A stretch of DNA of 64,000 nucleotides, from NCBI GenBank assembly GCA_013397935.1, contig VZRN01001778.1, forward strand, positions 571,486-635,485. Direction: 5' to 3'. This stretch comes from Dasyornis broadbenti. Taxonomy: Eukaryota > Chordata > Aves > Passeriformes > Dasyornithidae. Below the pieces are notes generated by a model. The model saw nothing but the letters and a program-made list of their open reading frames with translations. It made no database searches and was not told where the DNA came from. Of this stretch, positions 1 to 12,000 are shown piece after piece. Every line of letters starts with the position of its first letter. Within the stretch, counting starts at the first letter, position 1. Made by a program: the position numbers and the translations under genes.

Positions 1-57
1 TGCTTCTCCAACAACCAGAGGCTGTATTTCCAACACTGGAGGAAACTTTCTTATGGC
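1..57 (+). CDS. PROM1: PROM1 coding exon (partial at window edge), cytoplasmic loop before TM4
   Basis: Frame starts at base 2 and reads ASPTTRGCISNTGGNFLM, like the human loop with TTRGC and SNTGG. The donor gtaagt begins at base 58. The exon leaves two bases (GC) that join T at 909 to make Ala. The acceptor lies outside the window. Confidence 0.9.
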
Positions 58-3000
58 GTAAGTTTCACTTATCAGTGAAAAAATAAATAAAGGTACCTGT
101 AGAAGGTTGGTTTGGTTGAGTTTTTGAAGGACATAGCTATGAAAAGAATTTGGTTTGTTACCTGCATATATCTGCTGAAGAAAAATAGAAATAAATATTG
201 ATTTCACATACTTACACTGAGGGACTTGGGGATTTGGGGTTGTTCTTTTACTGGGGATCACAGCTGAAAGATAAAACCTCTGAATCTGTCATTATAAGGT
301 GAGTCTGTGGCTAATAAATTTCTGTGCAAGCCCCTTTGGAAACTGCAAAAACTGGGGACAGAGAATATATAAGGGGAAATTCATAGCTTTTTAGCAACTT
401 GAACATTTGCTCAGAATTTAAAAAAAGCCATGCAAGGAGACAAGAAACACTTGACCTTCTGAGAGTGTTTCTGAATGTTTGGGGTTGAAAAGTGCCTAGT
501 AGTGATTTAATGTCATTCCTGCTGGGTACAGGAGAAGATTGCACCTGAAACCTGTCTAAAACTTCTTTGAGAGCACAAGGCTAGAGAGTAGAATTTAAAA
601 AAGAAAATTGTGTGGTTTTTTGGCCCTTAAATGTAATTCTTAAAACAGTTTGCATGCTCAGTGCAAGTGCAAGCTTTCAAATGTGTTTTAGCTAAAGATT
701 TTACAGGACTGAAACATTTAAGGTGATTCAGAGGGCAAGAACATATTTGGAAAACAGAAGTATTTCAACCATCTATCAGTTTTCATATCTCTGTTATAGC
801 TGCTAACTGTTGGCTTCACTGTTGCCCCAAGTATGTGTGTGTGTATGTGTATGTATACACACTATGTTCTTGTAAAGCAAAAACTTACTCGACTTACTTC
901 TTTTTCAGTGGTGTTGGATTCAGTTTTCTTTTCTCCTGGGTGCTGATGGTTGTAGTGGTGCTCACTTTTGTCACAGGTGGAAATGTAGAAAAACTGGTCT
1001 GTGAGCCCTTTGAGGATAAAAATTTATTCAAGGTGAGGTTATTCATGTTGTTAAACAATTAACAGAATCCCCATGAGTCCCAAGGGTCTTGTCAGTTCTG
1101 TATGGCATATCATTTTTGTAGGACACTTCAAGTGAGTTTGGATCTGGTTTTACTTTCTACTTACAAACCAAATAGAGACATTCATCCTTTTTTGGTTTAA
1201 TTTGCTTTGCAGTGTTAATACTGCATGCCTGTCTTCCTTTGGAGACAGATTTTTCTGATTCTATGTTCCTTGGTGATGGGAAGCTTTAATACTCACTTTC
1301 TGCACCAGAGAGTTTGAATTCACTGTTTTGCTTGTTTTTCATTAGTATGTGATAAGCTTAGATGCTGTTATGTGTCAAAAGACCGTTTATATAATTGTAG
1401 TAACATCACTGAATTTTGTCTTCTAGATTTTGGATACACCTTACTTACTAAATCAGCACTGGAAAAACTATCTTGCTGGCATCCTCTTTAAAAATCCAAA
1501 TGTTAACTTGACTTTTGAAAAAGTGTACAGGTATTAGAGTTATGATTAAGATTTAATTCAGTTTGTATTTAATTCTTATTTATTTCCTTAAATTTAAACA
1601 TACTGGTTTTGTGGTTTCTTTTATGCTTCATATTTCAGGCACATCCAAAAATTGCACATTTTCCAGAAGACATTCTGATTTTCTAGTGATTCAGAAGCAA
1701 AAGCAATTTTTCCTATATATGAGTTATTAGAGTATTGAGTTATATATGAGTATTATTAGAGATAGCATAATACTGTACGACAATACTAGTCAAGCTATTT
1801 GATAAAATATTTTGCATCTTTCAGAAAATATTAACCACTTCTCTTATGAGCTTCAAAGAATGTAATCAGTATTTTTTTTTTTCTAAATGACTGATTTTTT
1901 TAGAATAAGAAAACAATTGTTAATCATTTTCTTAACACTTGGTCCTCAAGGTAATTTTAAGGCTGATCTGTATTTTTGTGTTTTTTTAGTGATTGCAAGG
2001 AAAACAAAGGAATTTATACTTCCCTTCACCTAGAACACCTGTTCAACATCAATGAGCTTTTAAATATTACTATGGTAAGTAAAGAAACTATGAGTGAGTG
2101 CATGATTGTTTCTGAAGGATGTTGTCTCTTAAAACAACATATAGCATATCTGGATTTTATGGGATTTTGTTTTTTATAGACAAAACATCCTGCAGGGAGG
2201 CAAGAGCTGTCCAAGCTAATCTGAAAGAAAGAATTCTGTTTACAAATAAGAAGTGTTTTACCGGTCTTAGTGGGCCATGGAAGATTTTCTGAGGTGCTTT
2301 TTTTATGCGCTGATAATAATGTTTGTTTTAACTTTGAAACTTGCGTGGAAGGTTGAAGTCTAGCAGCTTCCAAAGGCTGCTTATGGTGTTCAATGACAGG
2401 CTTCTTTTTATATGAACACTTGTCTTGGTGTGTTCTCCTCTGATTCCAGTCAGACTTACGTTGATCCAGGATATGATACACCTTGGTTCTAAGAATGGTT
2501 TTGAGTTTGGTTGGAAGTAGTTGGGATAAAACCATCTTTTCAGTTAAGCTGTAATGATACACGACTGCGCTGCCGTTACAGGACTACTGCTTTTGGGGTT
2601 GCCTGTAATACCTGTCTTCATTACAGCAATCCCTTGAGGATACATTCCATTCTGCCAGGCACTGTACCTACATAATAGATACAGTTCCTGCCCCAAATAA
2701 TATACAATGAAAATGAACAAGGAAGATTCACTAAGAGGGAAAATTACTTGGAGTTTCCACAATGAACTGATGGAGGAGGCTGTGAAGGAAGTCAGATCTT
2801 CAAATTCCTCAACTATTGCTCTGCAGCCACTGCAGATAACATAGTTTGGGTGCAGTGCAGGAAGAGTTCAGGTAACAATAAGCAAATCATCTTCAGTCAC
2901 TGCTAAAGGTAATTAGAGGAGTCTTGTCCAGTCCTGTGGCAAAGAGTGTCTGCCTTGGCCACAGCTGAGATACTGACTTCCCTAGGTTTCCTTTCTTAGG

Positions 3001-6000
3001 GCCAGGGGTAGAACTTAGCATTCTTAAGGATAACATTTCCTGGAGGGATGTTAGTTAAAATAGAATGGAAGGCAAGTAGTCCATTGGTATAAAAGAAACA
3101 AAGGCAGGTTAGAACATGGCATGGCTAGATACAGTGGATACTGCAGGGAGGGGAAGAATATTACCACCAGCATTACCTGCTAGATTCTGTTGAACTTAAA
3201 TTAAACTGACGTGAGCAAAAATCAATGTGTGCTTCTTCATGGAAATGAGGAGTCAGCAAGAACAAGATGCTTTGGGCAGAGGCTATAGCAGAATATGTGC
3301 TAGCTGCAAACTACTTTTGTGCTTTCTTTTGTATCTCTCTCAGTATACAGAAGATGTAGCACTTAAAATTGAACATATTCAGATAAACCTCAGCAAAATC
3401 ATTCTGCTGGATGAAATTGGGAAAGAGAATCTTCTGAATTTCAGCTCTTCAGGAATAGATGGGATAGACTTTTCAGCATATTTGACAGAGGTGAGACTGG
3501 TAGTCAACTAGAGACATGACTGGGACAAAGTATAAAATGAAGTGTTTCTTTAACAACGGGCAAACTGGAAAAATCTGCTTTTGTGTGGAACACCATGCTT
3601 TGGAGGATCATAAAAGTAAAGAAAAAACTTCAGAAGTTAAGGTCAATAAATATTAAAAATAATAAGGGGTAGACAGAGTAGGTTGTGTAGTTAAGTGCAA
3701 ACTGTCTCTAAATGCAATAACAACATACTCCTTTTCTTACTGCTCACATCTTTCAGATCAATAAAAGTGTTACCAAGGTTGATCTTCTCTCATTTGCTAA
3801 TGATTTAGAAGCAAGAGCAGACCAGCTGGTAAGTTCAGTTCAGTAATACAATAATACATAAAATATATCATTTATATACTATATAAGTATAAATTCATGG
3901 CAAAGTAGACTTTATATGGGAGAATTTTTTTACTTCTGATATTTACATATAGGGTGCATTGTCATGTAAGGAAAAACACTGAGGAACAATGTTGCATATG
4001 AGCTGTATTTTAAATGTTGGTAATTACTGATTTTTGTAAACTCTTGTACATTTTCTGCTTTGAAAGTGTATTTTCTTCAATTGCACCATTTGTTTGAGAA
4101 ATGAATGAAATGCTCCATTTGAGTATTTTCTATTATGGTGTTTACATTTTAAGGTCCTAGATGAAAGAAAAATTGGTGGAAAATGATGGAAAAGATTATT
4201 TGAATGATTTTTTCTTCAGTTAGAAGAATGTTAAGGAAGCATCAGAATTGAGAATAGATCAGATAGAGTAATTCCTTCATATAAAAGACAGTTTTGTAAA
4301 TAAGTAAATGTGTTCACTGTTACAGTGTATGTTTTTTCTTTCTTGTGATGCTAGTTAGTGTAATCTATGAAATGTTTAAAAAAAGAGGCCTAAACACCAA
4401 TAATATAGGGTATTACAAAAGTTACATGGTTTAAAAAATGGTACTGGTTTCCAAGGATATTTTATAATCTCACTTTGTTATTAGTGATAGCTCTTAGAAC
4501 CATCAATTAAAAACAAACGAAAAACTTTTTAAATTAATTAATTTGGGGTATCTAGTTTCCATCTTTTGGTACCTTGCACAAAATTGAACATAGATTTTTA
4601 CACTGGAAAGAGCAAGTGAAATAAAACTTACATCAAACCAAGGTGTCAGGGTATGGAGGAGAGAGCAATACCACTGACATGTGTGGTTAGGGAAATTATT
4701 CTACCTTGTCAGTACAGGAGATGAAGCATCATGAAACTGCTCAGTGGCCCAGCTGAGTGCTTACATGAACACTTCACAGGAAGCAAACACATCTCTGAGC
4801 ACTGAGGTCTGCCATTATTACACATTCAAAATGGAGTTAGCAGTGTGTATTCAGTGTGTACGCAGGGAGCCAAGTGGTTTTGCTACCAAAAGGAAATGCA
4901 AAATAAATTTATATCTGAGAGTATAACCGAATTTTATAGGATTTTGCAATGGGCATGAGCTCCAGACAGGCATTTGGACTTGAAAATCAGAGCAGAAACT
5001 CATACCTTCTGACTGAAAGGTGGGAGCCACAAAAATAGAAAATGCCTTTCACAGGCACCTTTCTAAGTGCAAATACTTGCATTTCTGTGCCCCTCAGAAA
5101 GCAGAGGGTGCCTCAGGGTGATGTCCACTTTGGCAAAACAAAAGTAAGCACCCATGACTGGGAGATGCTTGTCCCAGCTGGGGTGCAGTGCTGCAGGGAT
5201 CTTGCAGTGAAGTTTGGCTTTTGGCAAGTGCGAGGGGGATGTGCTTACTCTTCTGTATTTAAAATGACTTAGTGCACCATGTGAAAATTCTCTTCATTTA
5301 AATCTGTCCTGATAATATTATAACCAGAAAAGCAAGATAATATATCTGGTTTAGTTGCTGAGGTTTGAATTATTAATACAGTGATTTTTTTTTTCCCCCC
5401 TCCTTGTGTTGAAGAATTCGTTTGCTGTATCTCATTTTTAGCATGAGTTGTTTTGGAGTGGATGTGTAACTTTCATTGTTTTTTGTTTTGTTGGAAAGCT
5501 TTGGGGTTACTGAACAATACTGCATAATTACATTTTTTGCAGCCAAAAGGAGCACTGGAAAATGCCTTAAAAGGACATGCAAACAACATTCGAATGATTC
5601 ATAACCAGCAAGTCGTTCCACTGGAGCAAGCTATGGTAAAACATTAAAGCAATACTGAGACATACTTGTAGAAAATATGAATGTCTAAATCTCTTAAAGA
5701 GGTTAGAAAACTGGACTTCTAGAAGACAGATCGTGTCAATGAAGAGTAATCTGGTTAAAGTATGGGTTTAATAAATAGTTTTTCTAATTAAAATACTACA
5801 CTTTTATAATGCTGTCTAAAATAATGGTCTGTTTCTTCCCTATTTTTTCCTACAGCTATTTGTGATTATATATTAATAGAAGAAGCAGCAAGGAAGAACT
5901 TTACAAAACTCTAACCCTAAAACCCCTTAAATCACTCATTTTCTTTTTTCTTGTCATTTGTCTTCAGTAATAATAGCCATTATGACTTTGGCACTTTATT

Positions 6001-9000
6001 TCTTGGAGTTAGCAGGCACCTAACAGTATTGGATCTGGAAGCTCTGAGAATAGTATTTAGAGCCAAAGTCTTTTTTATTGATGAGATAAAGCTTCTGCTT
6101 GATTTTGCCAGACATGAACTTGTATAGTATCAAGTTGTGAATCTCCTACATATTAGGTGTTGCTTTTTCCTCTAACATGAAGAATTTTAGTTTATCCTAG
6201 CATCTGATACAGTATTTCTGCCCCTATGAAAGTCCACTTACAGAAAAGTAGTAGGTCTTCTGGTCCGCTCTGATTCTGTGCTGTTCTTTCCTAATTAACT
6301 CCTAATTATTCTCATCTCTTTTTTCTTTTACAAAACTGACTGTCAAGAAATATGTTAAAGCTAGGGTAAGTGCTTTTTCCCTTCAGAAATTGCACAATAT
6401 AGAAGTCTCTGAACTCTTGGGTCTGATTTTAACTGTTCTGTCTTCCCTCCAACTAAATCTTACTCAGTTCATTGCTTCTAACTTTATTTAAATCAGTGCT
6501 GTAGGTGAAGTTCTGATTCGATGATTAAACCCATAATGTATAAATTTTAATGCAGTTGTTGTTACTGTTTTATCTAATGTGATATGTAGTATGAATAACA
6601 AAATAATCTGTAGAAGATCAAAGCATGAATATAAGCTTAAAACAGGTGGGCTCTTAGCTGTAGTAATGACTTGAAGCTTTTTTCTCCCCTGCTTTCCAAT
6701 AGAGCACTTTAAATCAGAGCATTAGGTTACTGAAGAGGACATCATCTGAACTTATGGTAAGCTTTTCTTTCCGCCAACAGGAACATTTTTGTGTTTTAAA
6801 TCCTTCTACCACATATGCAGGGCATATATTTTCAGTACAGTTTTCTAGCTGATCTGTCATTGCAAGACATTGCAATGCATTCAGGTAGTAACAAGGATTT
6901 AGATCTCTCTTCTGCATAAAGAGAAAACTAAAAGAATGTTTGGGGAGTATGAATTGTAAATTGAATTTGTCAGGTGATAAAATAGGCTTCAGTACCATTC
7001 TATATAGTGTGTTATTTATTTTCTTCAAAATGTAGGGGGTTTTTTCTAGAATCGTTGAATACAAACCTTGAGGAGAACAACAACGAAACACAATGCAAAA
7101 GTATAACTGACAAAAGAGCGCTTTATGATTCACGTCCTTAACCACCTCTTGTTCTATGCCCAGCTCCCACAGGGATCTGTTTCTTTAAGTTGTACTCGTT
7201 ACCGTCCTGCTTCTGCACCATCAGCCTTGCTCCGGGATCCTGGATCTGTATGGAGGCTTTGGCAGGGCGGCCCATATTTCCTCTCTAAGTGGTGCCTGCA
7301 CCACAGTGAGACCAGCTGGCTTCACACTGCCACAGAGTGAGCAACAGGATAGTTACTTTCCTGGAAGCAAAGCTTTCTGGTGCTACCAGACTGCCTTGGC
7401 TCTGGTAGCAAGAATCCAGCCACACTAGTGGCATGGTCATAGTCACAGTAACTTTATGTGCCATACCTACCTTAGTACTTCCCATTGCAGTTTTCACCCA
7501 TCCACAGCAGCAGAGCAGCTAGGTATCTGTTAGAATCTGTGATTTGAAATCGGTTCAGGAGAGAAGAAGCCATGAAGTAAGGTGTTGATAAGAAAGGGAT
7601 GATGTTTGACTCTAAAGTATATTTAAGAAACATCTTTACATTTTCAGGCTCTGTGTACACTATCCTTTGTGTGTGTTCTGTGAGAGACTTTATCGGGTTG
7701 TATGTATAATGAAAAAGCATCTCAGTCCTTCAGGATATTGATTAGGGGCATATTCTGGCTGTATGGAATCCTACTTTAGTCATCAAGAGTTGTGATAGTT
7801 ATAGCCCACTGGTTTTTTCCTGTGCACCATGGGGTCTATAGTGTATATAGAGACATTGATTTAAATATTTCTACACTTAAGGAAAGGAAAGAGAGTGGAA
7901 GATAAAACTGATCCTGCTGTATAAATTAGTTGTGTAGGTTCCAGGAAAAGATACCAGGTCGTAACCCTGATACATCATTTTTCAGAATGAGAGAATGTTG
8001 ATATGATCATGAATCCTTAGGCAGGCTCATGTTTTGTCTGGAATTACATTTGTGTTGACAAGACGGTGCCTCTGGTTTATCAAGAGAATAGGTTCCTGGC
8101 AGTTGCTGTAGGGCCATTGCAACAGCCTTAAGGGGATTTGTTTATATACCATCTTTTCCTCTCCAGGTTAAGGTGAAAAATGTCATTAGTGCTGTTAATG
8201 CTGCCCAGAATCTCATAAACAACAATGCTTCTCAAGTTATTGTCCAGGTAAGCTCTATTTGATCAAAGTACATTAATGTATGATGTCATGGAGCTACAGG
8301 TTAACTTGCTTTTGTTCTCTTTTATCGGGTCCTAGGAGACAAAAAAGTACATGGATACCATAGTTGGCTACTTTGAGCAATACACTGAGTGGGTCAAGGA
8401 GTCGGTAAGGTGCATTTAGTTTGTTGAGAGAAGCTATGTTTAAAAAAAATTAAAAAGCTAAACAGTAGTAGTAGTAGTGGTAGTAATAGTAGTAGTACTA
8501 CTAATAATAATGTTACTTAGTGTGTTTTGTAGTTCCAGGTTTTAATACATTTGTACTTTCTCTGAGCGGGAAAATCAGTCTTCTATAGTTCTGTTGCATT
8601 TGCAGAATGGAAATATTGAGTTGTGTTGATTGGAATGCAATGCAAATTTTAACAGTATCATTTTCAGGGCTAGCCTGAAATCTGCCATTTGTGTTAATAC
8701 TGCACTGAACCTGACCCTGCATAGTTCAAATTAATGTCGTTAGCATCTTGTTTTATTTTTCTCTCTTCAGCTGCAGCATTTGAGAAAGTAAGCTAATGTT
8801 TAAAAGAGTTTCAGTTGATAGCATATCCTACTGGTGTTTATTTTGAATTTGGATAGGGTAAGACATAACAATTTAGCAATCTACAACTCCAGGCAAGTTT
8901 AGAGATTGTTATTTTATTCTGTTAAATACTTCAAACTGTATTTTTTAAATCTTTCTTTCAGATTGCCATGGAAGTTGCGGCATGCAAGCCTATTGCCAAT

Positions 9001-12000
9001 GTGATAGATACAGCAGTAGATATTTTTTTATGCAGCTACATAACTGATTCTGTGGTAAGAAACATTTTGTTACTCAGGTTTGGGGCATTGTGTGGAAAAT
9101 TGTTTCAACATACACCTGCATTTAATTATTCTGGCTAGACTATTCTGAAGTAAGATAATATGTATGAGAAGTATCACATACAAAGTTATGCAAGGAATAT
9201 GTTCTGATCTGTATCAAGTCCAAAGACAAACCAGTGCTGGAATTTTTAGGTTTTCGCTAAACTTAATCTTCTATTAGCAAGAATTCTGTAAAATGAACTT
9301 ATTCTGAACCACCTTGAAATGGAAAATGGAAAAAGCAGAAAGATCTGAAGTTTCATCTGTAACTGTTGCTAACTTATAGGGTTGAGGTGTGGGCAGGAAG
9401 CAAATGGAAAATACCAAGGGAAGACTTTTTCAAGTATCTTTCCTGATATCTAGAAAACCCAAATGAGGTTTTATCACTTGACTTGTAGCAGATAGCTCTT
9501 GATTAATTTTTATATGTTGGAGACTATGAGCATGACTTGTAGCAGGATGTAAGGGCAATATTAGCTTTTTCATCTTGCCAAAAGAGCTTGGAAAGAGAAC
9601 AGCATGTATTAAAAGTAAAGTAAGACACCGTGTGCCTAGAAAGTATCTAAAACACTTCTTAGCTATCACTTAGCTTTATGGCATTTTTAGCCAGATCCTA
9701 ATGATACTACCAGTAATACACGTAATCAGTCCAAGCCAAAGCACTCTAACCCTGATAAATGCTTAACCATGAAATGTTTAATCTTGATAATGCTTAACCA
9801 TGAAAACCTCCTAACCTATGTTGTACTCTTTGAATAGCTCATACATTACAGAGCTTCTGTTCTCCTTTGTGGAGCTATTAACCATCTGGTGAGAGACGGA
9901 CCATGATTTTCCTGATGATAAAACTTAGCTGAGTCACTTGGAAGTCAAAATGCCTCCAGCCAATAGAAATCAAATTTGAAAAACCATCATTTTAACATCA
10001 GGTGATAACTCAGTTCAACTGTATAATAATGAAATTAGTTACACAAACAGGGCTACAGTTAGCAAGTTATGAAGTACCTTGAGAAAGTGCTGGAAACTCA
10101 TATTTTGACAAGAACTGCAAGAACTAATGTCCACTATGTTCTTCTGGTAACAGTGTTTAGAATATCAAGCAAGGGTTCAGTACCTTTCTGATTAGTTTTC
10201 TCTGTGACCCTTTTTGCCTTGATTTTGCTTTTGCTTTTGTTTCAGAATACCTTCTGGTTTGGTTTGGGAGGCTCTTCAATGTTTCTAATTCCTGCCATAA
10301 TTTTTGCTGTAAAACTCTCTAAATACTATCGTAGAATGGATACAGAGGACGTATATGATGAGTAAGTATATATATTCCAAAATAAGCTAAATGGCAAATG
10401 GATTAAAATGTTCTTTCTAGTGTTTCATATGAAGGCTCTATAATCCTTAACCCTGTGCTGCCAGGTTAGAACTGCACATTCATGTGAAATTCTGCAGGTT
10501 TGGGTCTGTGCCTGCAAAGTGGTTCATGCAGGTGGTCCTTGGCAGCCTTGACTTGCCATGACTGCAGATATTACTGGCTCTGGCTTTCAGAAATCTATGT
10601 CACAATGAGGTGTTCACAGCATTGTGAGCAGCATTTATATAGATAAGTTCCAAATGTGCACGTTATTAGCTTTGCTAAGTAGCCTGTTAAGGTGAATTAT
10701 GCCTGATTTGTAATCTCCTTGAATTAATTACTTGCTTTCTTGCTCTCTTAGTTGTTCCTAACCAGTCTTTCCTTTTTCAATTGCAGTTCCTCTGTCTCAG
10801 GGACTTGGCATTTTACTTTATGATAACTATTCTTACGTATTTTCCTATCAATTTTTTTCGTACTATTTTCTTTTCTACTCGTTGTTTTGGTCATTGTTCA
10901 GTTAGCCTGTGCACTGCATTTCTCACATGTCACAGTGGTTGTTTTTCATTGCACATTTACAAGTCAGTAGAGCAGAAACAGGCATGTACAGCTGAAATTA
11001 CTCACCTATTAGTGTCCAGTTAATTACTCCTCCTTTTCTGTGTTTTTTAGTGTTGAAAATATACCCATGAAAATGTAAGACATTTTTGCTGATATTTTTT
11101 AAAATTATTTTATTAATGTGGGAGTGTTTATATTTTTAATGTAACTTATTACTTCAAAAGAGGTAACATGTTCTGTTTCACCAGACTTGATAGAATATAT
11201 TAGAGTCTCCAACTCAACAACAATAGAAAAATAATGAATTGATTTTTGGAGAATATAAAAATACTATAAAATGTAAAATTATAATTATACCGTAACTCTT
11301 GAATGTTACAAAGGAAAAGTTATATTCTATTGTACAGACACAGTTTATCTTTGCATATAATAGCATCATCCATGTACATGTTTTCGAAGCCATACTGTAC
11401 ATAGTGCATCTCATAGTTAACGTGGTCTTTCTTGGTGTATTTATTTTATTACAGTACAGAAAATTGTAATAATGGTTATCATAAAGAACATTTATATGGT
11501 ATACACAATCCTGTTTTTACAAGGTAAACCAAGTCTGAAACTGCATGCCTTCATGTGTCCTTACTTCAGCTTCTCTTTTAATCACCTGTTCAATTTTCTT
11601 CATTCTTTAAAGTGAATCTTTTAATTCTCAGTTTGGTTTTGCTTGCATGATTATTCACTGTAGCAAATGCTGTATGATGTATAGTTTACATAATGTTCTT
11701 TACGTAACAACAGATATAGTAGTAATTTCCTGCAACTTAACAAAGCAATTGCCTAAATTTGATCTTAAAATCCAGGTAATCAGGTATTAGTCAGCACAGT
11801 GGGTGGTCCTAAATTGACAAACCTATTAAAAAGCTCTGAGAGCACATGAAAATGATAGGATGGGATGCATTTGTGCTCCTGAGTAGTTTTAGTTTTTAAA
11901 CGGTGAGAAAAGATCTCCTATGCAGAAGGCAAGTGATCCAGGTATGCAGAAAGCATGAACATAGAAAATGGGTGTTCGCGCATGGGAAGGACTGGAATGT

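Noticed and set aside
2026..2562. 178-codon minus-strand open frame over a PROM1 exon
   Set aside because: It is antisense to a confirmed PROM1 exon and intron, and it has no known domain.
2630..2710. Ancient SINE-like stretch in a PROM1 intron (gccaggcactgtacctacat)
   Set aside because: Only a short resemblance to old amniote interspersed repeats; too diverged to assign without a library search.
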